Source: Candidatus Manganitrophaceae bacterium (GTDB lineage Bacteria > Nitrospirota > Nitrospiria > SBBL01 > JAADHI01). Taken from it: 33,089 bases of DNA. The position numbers were made by a program, and so were the translations under genes. Positions 17,700-27,169 of this stretch are shown piece by piece. The number at the start of each line of letters is the position of its first letter. The first letter of the stretch is position 1. Where the stretch lies: assembly GCA_013151935.1 (NCBI GenBank), contig JAADHI010000109.1:1-33089 (forward strand). Direction: 5' to 3'. The notes under the pieces are model-generated. The model had not been told where the DNA came from, did no database searches, and saw only the letters and a list, made by a program, of their open reading frames with translations.

Positions 17700-19198
17700 C
17701 CTATCACCTGTTTGGTCAGATCAAGAAGAAGGTCTGGAAAAATACCCAGCAGAATGGAAGTCGCCGCCGTGATGCACAAAGGAATGACACAAAACATCGG
17801 TTCCTTAAAAGAGGACTCCGCTCCCAACACAACGCCGTCCTTATCGCCTGCAAGCGCAAGGGTGAGTTCTTCATCCGGCACCTTAAAAAAAGCCCGATGC
17901 ACAATGGGCAAAAAATAAATTGCATTCAAAAGTCCACTGACCAGCAGCACAAAAACAATAGGCACCTGATTCGCTTCAATCGCGCCCAGAGATAAAAACC
18001 ACTTGCTCAAGAAGCCGCCGGAAGGAGGCACCCCGATCATACTCAGGGTTGCAATGGCAAAGGCCCCCATCGTCCAGGGCATCTTTCGGCCTATGCCGTT
18101 TAACTGAGACACATGGGTCTTTTTTGTCGCCACATAGATCGAACCCGCGCAAAAGAAGAGTGTAATTTTGGCAATCGCGTGATTTGCGATGTGCAAAATA
18201 CCGCCAGTCAGTCCACTGGACGTCAAGAGCACCCCGCCCAAGATCATGTAAGAAAGCTGACTCACTGTGGAATAGGCAATACGCTCCTTGAGGTTGTCCC
18301 TCGACATGGCATAGACCGAGGCCATGATAATAGTAAAGCTTGCAAGGTAGACCGCAATCGACCCGATATCCAAGCTCTCCAACAAGTCCACACCAAAGGT
18401 ATTCAGTACAACCCGTAAGATGCAGAAAGCCCCGGTATTCACAACGGCAACCGCATGCAGAAGCGCACTCACCGGTGTAGGCGCCACCATGGAAGCGGGC
18501 AACCAGGCCGAAAAAGGCATGAGCGCCGCTTTGGCAATACCGAAGAGGTAGAGAAAAAAGATGATCATCAAAGTGGTTGATTCCACGTCGGCAGGAAGAA
18601 TGCCAGTGGCCGTAAAATCGAGTGAGCCTGAGTAGTAATAGGTCAAAAGCATGGCGACAGCCATAAACAGCTTCGAGGTTGCCAACAAATAGAAAAGATA
18701 CTTATTTCCCCCGGCCCAGGCCTCCTTTGTTTCATGATGCACAACCAGGGGATAGGTAAAGAAGGTAATCAATTCATAAAAAAGAAAGAGCGTAAACCAG
18801 TTATTAGAAAAGGCCGCGCCCATTGTTGCAGATAGGGTGACCGCAAAACAGAAATAAAAGCGTGTTTGAGAATGCTCTTTGAGGCCACGCATATAACCGA
18901 TGGAATAGAGGGTTGTTAAGATCCAGGTAAAAGCCGCGACGAGCGCAAAGAGAAGCCCCAAACCATCCACTCGAAACCCAATCGGAACCGTCGGCCAGAA
19001 ATCAAAGAGAACGTAATGAAGCGTTTTCCCGTCAAGTACCGCAGGAATCATACTCAGAACAACAAAAAACATCAGAATCCCTGCTACAAGCGAGCAGGCC
19101 TCCCGAACATTTTTATTCTTCCGAGTTGCAACAATGAATACCCCCCCGATGAAGGGGATCATTACAGCTAAGAGGGGCTTTACGGATTCAAGTTCCAT
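17696..19198 (-). CDS. Second proton-conducting membrane transporter subunit (NuoM/MrpD-like)
   Basis: FRVDGLGLLFALVAAFTWILTTLYSIGYM...NWFTLFLFYELITFFTYPLVVHHETKEAWAGGNKYL...MPFSAWLPASMVAPTPVSALLHAVAVVNTG. Confidence 0.9.
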   Translation of the reverse strand: MELESVKPLLAVMIPFIGGVFIVATRKNKNVREACSLVAGILMFFVVLSMIPAVLDGKTLHYVLFDFWPTVPIGFRVDGLGLLFALVAAFTWILTTLYSIGYMRGLKEHSQTRFYFCFAVTLSATMGAAFSNNWFTLFLFYELITFFTYPLVVHHETKEAWAGGNKYLFYLLATSKLFMAVAMLLTYYYSGSLDFTATGILPADVESTTLMIIFFLYLFGIAKAALMPFSAWLPASMVAPTPVSALLHAVAVVNTGAFCILRVVLNTFGVDLLESLDIGSIAVYLASFTIIMASVYAMSRDNLKERIAYSTVSQLSYMILGGVLLTSSGLTGGILHIANHAIAKITLFFCAGSIYVATKKTHVSQLNGIGRKMPWTMGAFAIATLSMIGVPPSGGFLSKWFLSLGAIEANQVPIVFVLLVSGLLNAIYFLPIVHRAFFKVPDEELTLALAGDKDGVVLGAESSFKEPMFCVIPLCITAATSILLGIFPDLLLDLTKQVIG

Positions 19199-19288
19199 AG
19201 TTCTTCTTAAATATTCCTAATCTTCTTTTATCTTGTCGATAAACGGTTTACAGTTTATCCTCATGAGAAATAGCCTCGCAAAATTCAA

Positions 19289-19813
19289 CTATTTCTCTAC
19301 GGTATTTTCAATTTCCTTGTGCTCATGTACCGCTGGTTTGTTGCCATGAGACCAGGTATGTTCATAAGCAATAACCTTCCAAATTTCCTCTTCGCTCAAT
19401 TCTTTGCCCCAGGCTGGCATCGATGTTTTCTTCACTCCTTCAGAAGTCCGCCAGAACCAGTAACTATCAGAGAGACGATTCATTCTCTTCACTGAACGAA
19501 AATCTTTGGCCCCTCTTTTTTTTGGGCGATCTTTTTTTTCATTGATCCCATGACATGTGGCACAACCGTCCTTTGCCACCTTCTTTTTTCTTTTGTATAC
19601 ATATTCCAATTGTCGCGTTTCAAATATTTTTTTGCCTTCCGCGATGATTTTCGTATCAGTCCACCACCCACTCGGCATATGTTTATCCGCAAATGCCTTG
19701 GGAACTGGCTTTAATGGCTTATCATCATCCTTAGCCGCCTGAGCAAACACTGGAAACAAGAATAGACTTAAGACCACAAAACTTAAGATATAGAGTGAAA
19801 ATTTACCGCGCAT
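19289..19813 (-). CDS. Monoheme cytochrome c, periplasmic
   Basis: Signal peptide; CATCHGINEKKDRPKKRG; SMPAWGKELSEEEIWKVIAYEHT cytochrome c C-terminal motif. Confidence 0.85.
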   Translation of the reverse strand: MRGKFSLYILSFVVLSLFLFPVFAQAAKDDDKPLKPVPKAFADKHMPSGWWTDTKIIAEGKKIFETRQLEYVYKRKKKVAKDGCATCHGINEKKDRPKKRGAKDFRSVKRMNRLSDSYWFWRTSEGVKKTSMPAWGKELSEEEIWKVIAYEHTWSHGNKPAVHEHKEIENTVEK

Positions 19814-19874
19814 TCATTCGTCCTTTCTCAATGATTGATTCTTCAACCCGACCTTCAGACAGACGGTTTATTTT

Positions 19875-21014
19875 TCATTCTGCACCAAGCTGACTATTAA
19901 ACGGATCAATTAAATGACATCCCTTACAATTTTTTGTTTCGAGAATCTTCTTTCCTTTTGCAAGTTTCTCTGGATCAGCAGGTGCTTCACCGGAAACAGT
20001 CACAGCAAGAGAGGCATCACCCGCTAAACTATAGATGTAGGAGAGAATTGAACGAATTTGGTCATCTGGCATATTAAAATTTGGCATAGGGGAATCAGGA
20101 CGGATTCGCTGAGGGTTTTTAATCCAATAAAACATCCACTCAGGACGAATTCGTTCGGCTGCATAGGAGAGATCTGGGCCGACAATACCCCCTTCATCTG
20201 AACCCCGCGTGTGACAACCGTCGCAGGCGTAGTCTTCCTCAAAAAGAATTTGACCTTTTTCGATTTCGGCAGGGTCGGAGGAATCCCAGCCCATCAAAAC
20301 GCTCGGATGAATGCCGTCATCCTTTAGGGTCATCAAGTACTCCACGAGCGCATCAACCTCAGCATCTGTAAAATAAAAATTGGGCATTTTCGCTTTCGAT
20401 AAGGGCATATAGCCGATGGGGCGCAAACGCTCCGGCTGTTTCATAAAATCCGCAACCCATTCTCGATTTAGCTTGCTCCCTTCATGACCAATATTTGGAC
20501 CGATAGGACGCAGTAAGTTTTTCTCTTTAGAGTGGCAAGCGACACAGCCTTCGTCTCCCTGTTTTTCTAAATCTGCAAGACGAACAGCAGCAGCCTCCTC
20601 AGCGCCATTCGCTGCAGACAAAGTTCTAATGTATGCAACAAGGCTCCACATTTGGTTCTCAGAAAACAAGGCACCCCACGGAGGCATATAATAGGAGATA
20701 TCAATGGCAGCCCCTCCCCCATCAATCACTTCATAGATTTCTTCATCGTCTAATTTATCAATGCTCTCCGAAGTTAAATCAGCAGGTTCCACATCACCGA
20801 GACGATCCGCATTTACGCCATTACCCGTCCCCGTGACGCCATGACAAACAGCACAGTAATGTTTAAAGAGGTGTTTCCCCACTTTTGCGTCGGGTGCATC
20901 CGAGGCCTCGACTTGCAGGACGAAGGGAGAAAGCGAAAAACCGACAAGGATGAGGAAAAAGAATGAAAACAGAACAAGATTCAAACGAACACTTTTACTT
21001 TCGAACAAATTCAA
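19875..21014 (-). CDS. Tetraheme cytochrome c (tandem mono-heme domains), exported
   Basis: CAVCH, CVACH, CDGCH, CKGCH; N-term hydrophobic signal segment. Confidence 0.88.
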   Translation of the reverse strand: MNLFESKSVRLNLVLFSFFFLILVGFSLSPFVLQVEASDAPDAKVGKHLFKHYCAVCHGVTGTGNGVNADRLGDVEPADLTSESIDKLDDEEIYEVIDGGGAAIDISYYMPPWGALFSENQMWSLVAYIRTLSAANGAEEAAAVRLADLEKQGDEGCVACHSKEKNLLRPIGPNIGHEGSKLNREWVADFMKQPERLRPIGYMPLSKAKMPNFYFTDAEVDALVEYLMTLKDDGIHPSVLMGWDSSDPAEIEKGQILFEEDYACDGCHTRGSDEGGIVGPDLSYAAERIRPEWMFYWIKNPQRIRPDSPMPNFNMPDDQIRSILSYIYSLAGDASLAVTVSGEAPADPEKLAKGKKILETKNCKGCHLIDPFNSQLGAE

Positions 21015-21150
21015 ACCCTTTCAATGCGTGAAGGCCAACAATCCCTCCTAACTTTGAGTCAGGAAGGTAAAACTTCAAGGTGTTACGCAAATCCGACACA
21101 TATTTGCATCAGACGGGGAAAGAACAACGAGCTCATTTGAGATTAAAATC

Positions 21151-21690
21151 ATGAATAAGCTACAAGCCCTACAGCAACTAATTCACGATGCCTCTAAAAC
21201 GACCTCTGCGGTACGTCATTCATAGTATAATAAAAGCCTTAAATCCGTCCAAACACTTATTAAATCAAATACTTAGGTGTAGACGTCTGCTCTGTATCTA
21301 GCGAAAGTTTTCGAGTTATAGCATACCGAATAAACCTTGTCAAATTATTTTATGAAGACCCGGGAAGCAAGCACACGAATACCAAACAAGAGAATATTCT
21401 TCCTATATTAGAAGGTGCTTTACTTGAGCAGGAAATCCATAAAAAGACTAAGCGTTTTAGAGACTCATAAATATTAAGCCCACTGCTTCCACTTTGATCG
21501 ACAGCGAGACCAAGACAATTAAGCTCCTCGTATTGACACTTTAGAAGGATTAACCTATGATTTTAGCTGAGATTGACTCAAACGCTTCAAAATAGATCTC
21601 AGTCCATGATTGAAGAATCTTTCTGATTTGCCTTAGGAGACACAGATTCAAGCACTCCTGCTTCTTTATTGGAAATAGAGCGTGTGATAT
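21151..21690 (+). pseudogene. Possible decayed coding region(s)
   Basis: No intact ORF; plus-strand fragments MNKLQALQQLIHDASKTTSAV (from 21151), TKQENILPILEGALLEQEIHKKTKRFRDS* and, further on, one frame reading HCFHFDRQRDQDN*APRIDTLEGLTYDFS*D*LKRFKIDLSP*LKNLSDLP*ETQIQALLLYWK* with multiple stops. Confidence 0.35.
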
Positions 21691-22441
21691 GACATCTCCC
21701 ACCCTAAAGAGACGCCTTTCCTCCTTATCTTTTATTTTTCTCCTCTTACTTAGCTTTATCACCAGCGCTTGTACGGCTGGAACACAAAATAGCCTGAAAG
21801 AAGCGTTCCGTTCAGATGCTGAAAAAGGATACGTCGAATTTTATTGTATGCGATGCATGACAGGCTGGGCTGTCTTTAAAAAAGTAGGGGAAGATCAGAT
21901 CAACTTAGCACAGAAAGTTTTGGGAAGAAGGGTGAAGGACTCCGTTGAAATGCCTTCGCGTGAGAAAAAAATACGGATCGCGCTTCCGGTCGGCCCACAT
22001 GAAATCACCATTCGTTTATTGCCCTATACCCGAGTCGATACGGTTTTTAATGTGAAAGACGGCCCCGCAAAAGAAATTCAGGTGATGGTCGACCAAAATC
22101 GACTCACGCCCGTCCGACTCGATTTTATGCGGATTAACAATCGTAGCTTTTCTTGGACGATCAAACAAGGCGATCCGATTCCCTTAAGTGAAAACGCAAA
22201 TACGATTGAGACCTACACCGTATTTCTTAATTCCTCAAATTGGGATACCCGATGGTATGCGACACAATTTTTTGGAGAAATGCAAGGAGAAGTCCCTGAG
22301 TTAGCGCTCGCCCGTTTGGAAAAACTCTCTGGATGGGACACCTTACAAAAATGCCTAAAAAAAACCACGGTTGTGGAATGCGAATCCCTTCGAGAAGAAG
22401 CAGGGATCATCCTTAGAAAAATCGCACAAAGACAATATTAG
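21689..22441 (+). CDS. Putative lipoprotein of unknown function
   Basis: N-term MTSPTLKRRLSSLSFIFLLLLSFITSAC lipobox-like; rest without recognised domain. Confidence 0.7.
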   Translation: MTSPTLKRRLSSLSFIFLLLLSFITSACTAGTQNSLKEAFRSDAEKGYVEFYCMRCMTGWAVFKKVGEDQINLAQKVLGRRVKDSVEMPSREKKIRIALPVGPHEITIRLLPYTRVDTVFNVKDGPAKEIQVMVDQNRLTPVRLDFMRINNRSFSWTIKQGDPIPLSENANTIETYTVFLNSSNWDTRWYATQFFGEMQGEVPELALARLEKLSGWDTLQKCLKKTTVVECESLREEAGIILRKIAQRQY

Positions 22442-22472
22442 ACTCCTTATGATTTGCCTGAAGGGGTCTTTT
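22441..22472 (+). terminator. Weak Rho-independent-like hairpin after lipoprotein gene
   Basis: GACTCCTT ... AAGGGGTC (one G-U) followed by TTTT. Confidence 0.4.
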
Positions 22473-22484
22473 GACTTCAATCCA

Positions 22485-23537
22485 CTAAAATAGGTCAATG
22501 GAACCCGCTTCTTTTTCCTCTACGAGTTCGCCCTTTTCAATTAACAATTCATAATTGTGCGCACAATTTCGACCATGTTCCTTTGCGTAATAAAGCGCCT
22601 TATCCGCATTTTCGAGCACGGTCTGGGGATAGTCATTCTCGGTGATTTTCGAAAAACCAAGACTGATCGTAATCTGATCGATTTGAGAAAAAAGGTGCTC
22701 CGCAATGAGCTTCCGAAAACGATCCACCGTTTTTTGTGCCATTTCAAAAGGAATCGGTTCCAAAACAATCACAAACTCCTCACCCCCAAAACGGAAAAGC
22801 AAGTCCGAACTCCGAAAGGTACTCGTCATTTTTTGTGATAAAGTTAAAAGCACCTCATCACCATAGACATGCCCAAAAGTATCGTTTACACGCTTGAAGT
22901 GATCAACATCCAATATCACCAGCCAAGCAAAAGAGTCCGGCCCTAGATATCTCCTCTGCGGCTTTCCCTTTTTTCTTTCTGAAGAAACATCCTCCTCTTT
23001 TGTCACACGCTGTATCTTCAAAAGGCGACTCAACTTATTATCAAAAGTCCGTCGATTCAAGAGACCTGTCAGTTTGTCTCGTTCACTTTCATTTAAAATA
23101 ATTGAATAATTTTCATAAATTTTAACAACCCCTTCAATCAGTGTTTTATATTCCGATAAACCCTGTGTGCTCTCCAGGCTCAGCACACCAATGATCTCTC
23201 CTTCACAAGACATAGGAATAAGCAATCGTATGCCACTTGAAACTTGATAAAGCACAGGTTTTTTTACGGATAAGGCCTTTTCAAGATTGGAGTCAATAGG
23301 AACAAGTGTTCCAGGATCATGCCAGAAATATTGGGTCTCCCCCACGTCATTTTTGGAAACAGACAGACAAATAGTCTCTTCCACCATTTTTGCATCGCTT
23401 TGAGGCAATCGCCTATAGAGACAAGCCTCATGAATCGGGACCATCTCTGCCAGGGTCGCGACAAGACTGCATTCCAAAGAATCAGCATCGCGCTGACCCG
23501 TCATTTCGATGATCGATTTTAGGATAACATTGCTCAT
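22485..23537 (-). CDS. Diguanylate cyclase (GAF-like + GGDEF)
   Basis: DKLTGLLNRRTF...DVDHFKRVNDTFGHVYGDEVL...RSSDLLFRFGGEEFVIVL; RxxD I-site five residues before GGEEF. Confidence 0.93.
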   Translation of the reverse strand: MSNVILKSIIEMTGQRDADSLECSLVATLAEMVPIHEACLYRRLPQSDAKMVEETICLSVSKNDVGETQYFWHDPGTLVPIDSNLEKALSVKKPVLYQVSSGIRLLIPMSCEGEIIGVLSLESTQGLSEYKTLIEGVVKIYENYSIILNESERDKLTGLLNRRTFDNKLSRLLKIQRVTKEEDVSSERKKGKPQRRYLGPDSFAWLVILDVDHFKRVNDTFGHVYGDEVLLTLSQKMTSTFRSSDLLFRFGGEEFVIVLEPIPFEMAQKTVDRFRKLIAEHLFSQIDQITISLGFSKITENDYPQTVLENADKALYYAKEHGRNCAHNYELLIEKGELVEEKEAGSIDLF

Positions 23538-23721
23538 ATTTATAACTTTACACCATATCTATTTAAATAACGTTTAGAGGAAAGAGGGATGCCGTTAATA
23601 CAAATACATTACAATAAAGCTTACCCATATCTCACATTAAAAAATGGAAACATCCCTTCTCCAAAATATTCAAATAAGGGATATTCAAGGAAACATGCCA
23701 GAAAAACTACAGAGACAAAAA

Positions 23722-23811
23722 TGGTGCCGGAGGCCGGAATCGAACCGGCACGCGCCTTGCGGTGCGAGGGATTTTAAGTCCCTTGCGTCTACCAATTCCG
23801 CCACTCCGGCA
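23722..23811 (-). tRNA. tRNA-Leu (anticodon TAA), CCA encoded
   Basis: Minus strand TGCCGGAGTGGCGGAATTGGTAGACGCAAGGGACTTAAAATCCCTCGCACCGCAAGGCGCGTGCCGGTTCGATTCCGGCCTCCGGCACCA; acceptor stem, long variable arm and T-loop intact. Confidence 0.95.
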
Positions 23812-23930
23812 TCAAGACCTTGAAAAAATCGCGCGTATTTCATGAGATGAAATCAGCGTTTAATCGCAGGCGAGCTTATATCAGTTTAGAGACTTAGCAG
23901 TCAAGATAAGGAGGTGTAACAACGCTCACT

Positions 23931-24311
23931 TTATGGACTGAGCAAAAGAAATGCCCAAACAAAAATAACATTTAAAATCGAAAGCATGACCGCGGCAGAA
24001 CCTGCATCTTTTGCCTTGCCGGACAAGGGATGTTCCTCTACCCCGATACGGTCAATGGCGGCCTCAATCGCCGTATTGAGCAGTTCCACAATAAGCACTA
24101 AGATCAGACTGCCGATCATCAGAACTTTTTCAAATGCATTTCCCCCCAGATAAATCGCCAAAGGGATCGCAATCAAAACAAGACAAAGCTCTTGACGAAA
24201 AGCCGCTTCATCTCGCAGTGTTGCCCTAAATCCCGCAAGAGACCAGCCAATCGCATGTATAAAATGATTTAGACCTGATTTTTTTTGTTCGTTCATGACG
24301 GTATTTTGCAT
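23931..24311 (-). CDS. dgkA: Diacylglycerol kinase (DgkA-type)
   Basis: HAIGWSLAGFRATLRDEAAFRQELCLVL...VLIVELLNTAIEAAIDRIGVEEHPLSGKAKDAGSAAVML. Confidence 0.93.
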   Translation of the reverse strand: MQNTVMNEQKKSGLNHFIHAIGWSLAGFRATLRDEAAFRQELCLVLIAIPLAIYLGGNAFEKVLMIGSLILVLIVELLNTAIEAAIDRIGVEEHPLSGKAKDAGSAAVMLSILNVIFVWAFLLLSP

Positions 24312-24373
24312 GCCGGTATTTTGGACTCCAAAAAGAATTCTCCCTAACCTTTAGCGCTTCATTTTAAAGTGAA

Positions 24374-27169
24374 TTATTCTAAACAGACTTCTTTCGAATG
24401 GGCCGCAATTTTCTTGCGACAAAAATTCCGTAAACGCACCACGTCCCTCCAATCCTTACCTTCAGGATAAATCGCTTCCGAAAAAATCAGAGTCACGGGC
24501 ATCCGGCGCGGTAAAAAGGTTCCACCTCTTAAAAATTCCCGTGTCCCTTGTAAGGTCACGGGGATAATGGGTATTTCTGTTTCGATGGATGCCTTAAAAG
24601 CACCCAACTTAAAAGGTCGTATACCTGCCGTTGCCCGAAAGGTGCCTTCTGGGAAAATCAACACAGAGGCCCCTGACTTAAGGAGGGCTTCAATTTTTTG
24701 CGTTTCCGAAACCCCTTTACTCACATTCGTGCGATCTACTGTAATATGTTTACCTTTGATCAGAACGGTTCTTAAAAAAGGAACCTTTAAAAGTTCTTTT
24801 TTGCTCACAAAATGTAGGTCTTCCGGCAAAGTCGCGATCAAAAAAGTAACATCCAAGTAGCTCGCATGATTTGCCACCCAAATCATCGGACCTTTATTTT
24901 CAGACCCTTCGAAACCTTCAATACGAGGCAATGCACAGGCTAGACGCAAAAAAAGTTTCGCACCTTGTTTTAAGATAAACCCAGTATATTTTGCAGGTAA
25001 GATCAAAACCAGCAGCCAAGCAGGAAACAGCAAGGCCCCCAAAATGGTCACCAGATAGGCACCATAAAATGCACGCCCCATGGTCTTAAACCCTCGTAAT
25101 GCCCACGATTTAAACCACGTCAGACACAAGCTTAAAAATTGAAGTTGAACATGACGGCGGCCTGAGGTGAGACGGCCTTTCAAATAGGCCTCGCGACAGG
25201 CGGAGCGGGCAATTTTTCCACTGGAGGTTTTGGGCACACTTCCCGGTGGCACAAGGCAAATCAAATCGGCGGGCACACCGACGGCATTTAGAATGCGCTC
25301 ATTCACCATTGCGTTTAAAGTTGCTTTTCCCGCCTCCCGCGTCTCTCGCGTTTCGATCACGACAACCAGCTTTTCCGTCCCCAAGGCGGGATCCGGAATA
25401 CCAACAGCAGCAACACAGCCTTTACGCACACCGGGCACTTCACCCGCGACCGCCTCAATTTCATGGGGATGCAGATTTCTCCCTCCCTTTATAATGAGGT
25501 CTTTTTTTCTGCCCGTAATAAAAAGCTCGCCATCGGCCTTGTAGCCCAAGTCCCCCGGAACCAACCAATCCCCATGAAAAAGAGAAGCGGTCGCTTGTGC
25601 ATTTTGATAATAACCCGAAGTACAAGAAGGGCCGCGAAACTCAATCTGCCCTTCCACACGCTCCCCTAAGATTTGGCCTTCATCGTCCACAATGCGTAAT
25701 TCATGCTCCGGCAGGGCGAGTCCACAAGATACAAATTCGAGCGTATTCGCTTCTGAAGGCGAGGCCGGAAAAGCCTCACGTGTGCGCTGAAAACGATCAC
25801 GTGAAATTTTATCTGTACGCGGAACACGGCCCAATGGCGGGAAACTCAGCCCCACAGAAGCCTCGGCCATGCCATAAACCGGCAGATGGGTTTCAGGGCG
25901 AAAACCGTAAGGGGCAAACCGTTTGCTAAAGGCCCTGAGTGTTTCAGGATTCACAGGCTCTGCCCCATTTAGGGCGATGCGCCACCGGCTGAGATCCAGT
26001 CCTTCGATGCTTTCATCTCTAATTTTTTTTGCACAGATTTCATAGGCAAAATTGGGCGCGGCAGAAAGCGTACCCCCGTGACGATGCAAGGTCCAAAGCC
26101 ATTTTTCAGGGCGACTTAAAAAAGCAAAGGGCGGGAGAATCGCAATGGGAATGCCATGGATCAATGAAAAGAGCCACGAACCGATCAAACCCATGTCATG
26201 ATAAAGCGGCAACCAACTCACCCCCACATCACCCGCCGTAATCGCCATGGCTTTTTTCATACAACGAATATTCGCCAGCAGATTTTCGTGTGTGAGAAGA
26301 ACCCCTTTAGGGCTACCCGTACTGCCGGAGGTATATTGAATCAATCCGGCATCCCCTTCTCGCGCCAAAACAAGTGATGCACTAGAATCTGCGCCCAGAA
26401 CCATGAGTGTTTCGGGTATCAGTACAGCCCGTAAGCCCTGAAGACGCGGTCTTAAAAGACGGGCCAGTTTTTCGACCCGCTGGAAAGTAATCAGATAAAC
26501 CGCACCTGCATTTCTTAGAATCTCTTCCTGGCGCGCAGCATATTCCTCTATTTGGTTGGGGCGAAAAGGTGGATAAACCGGGACCGGCACACCTCCCGCT
26601 AAAAGAATGCCACAAAAAGTAAAAAAAAAGTCCTTGCCCGTGGGCAACATGATGGCAACCGTTTCCCCTCGTTCGATGCCTTTTTTAATCAGTCCACGGG
26701 CAATGGCCTCGGCACCGATGAGCAAATCGCGGTAAGTGAGCATTTCTTCTTCCCCGGCATCCGTCGTCAGATAGATATGGGGTCGCTCGGGATCAGCCTC
26801 CGCATGACGCATCAATCCTTCTGAGAGTGTGCGTGCGGGACGAATGATCCGCGCAGCCTTTTTCAAACCCTGCAAACGTTCCACCCCCTGTCTTTTTTCG
26901 GAGGGACTGGCTTTTTGCACAATCATTGCGAGTGCGCGAGGGGTCGTAGCCTCTGCAATCGTCGCGTCAGGCAAAGAAACAGAAAACTCGGATTCGATGC
27001 GAAGCAGGAGTTCAACACGCTCAAGACTGCCCAGCCCCAAATCCCGCTCAAATGATGCGGTTGGAGAGAGCAAAGAAAGCACCCGCTGAGACCCATTTTC
27101 GAGCAAGAGCAGACGGATCACTTCAAGGATTTCGACTTCAATCTGAGTTTGATCGACAATACGATTCAT
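24374..27169 (-). CDS. Three-domain fusion: acyl carrier protein + AMP-dependent acyl ligase + PlsC-type acyltransferase
   Basis: ACP motif DLGLGSLERVELLLRIE; ligase YTSGSTGSPKGVLLTHENL...GDLGYKADGELFITGRKKDLIIKGGRNLHP; PlsC NHASYLDVTFL...FPEGTFRATAGIRPFKLGAF. Confidence 0.93.
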   Translation of the reverse strand: MNRIVDQTQIEVEILEVIRLLLLENGSQRVLSLLSPTASFERDLGLGSLERVELLLRIESEFSVSLPDATIAEATTPRALAMIVQKASPSEKRQGVERLQGLKKAARIIRPARTLSEGLMRHAEADPERPHIYLTTDAGEEEMLTYRDLLIGAEAIARGLIKKGIERGETVAIMLPTGKDFFFTFCGILLAGGVPVPVYPPFRPNQIEEYAARQEEILRNAGAVYLITFQRVEKLARLLRPRLQGLRAVLIPETLMVLGADSSASLVLAREGDAGLIQYTSGSTGSPKGVLLTHENLLANIRCMKKAMAITAGDVGVSWLPLYHDMGLIGSWLFSLIHGIPIAILPPFAFLSRPEKWLWTLHRHGGTLSAAPNFAYEICAKKIRDESIEGLDLSRWRIALNGAEPVNPETLRAFSKRFAPYGFRPETHLPVYGMAEASVGLSFPPLGRVPRTDKISRDRFQRTREAFPASPSEANTLEFVSCGLALPEHELRIVDDEGQILGERVEGQIEFRGPSCTSGYYQNAQATASLFHGDWLVPGDLGYKADGELFITGRKKDLIIKGGRNLHPHEIEAVAGEVPGVRKGCVAAVGIPDPALGTEKLVVVIETRETREAGKATLNAMVNERILNAVGVPADLICLVPPGSVPKTSSGKIARSACREAYLKGRLTSGRRHVQLQFLSLCLTWFKSWALRGFKTMGRAFYGAYLVTILGALLFPAWLLVLILPAKYTGFILKQGAKLFLRLACALPRIEGFEGSENKGPMIWVANHASYLDVTFLIATLPEDLHFVSKKELLKVPFLRTVLIKGKHITVDRTNVSKGVSETQKIEALLKSGASVLIFPEGTFRATAGIRPFKLGAFKASIETEIPIIPVTLQGTREFLRGGTFLPRRMPVTLIFSEAIYPEGKDWRDVVRLRNFCRKKIAAHSKEVCLE

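Noticed and set aside
23589-23777. ORF ending ...MVPEAGIEPARALRCEGF
   Set aside because: Well-known spurious ORF type; it reads antisense through the tRNA-Leu gene.
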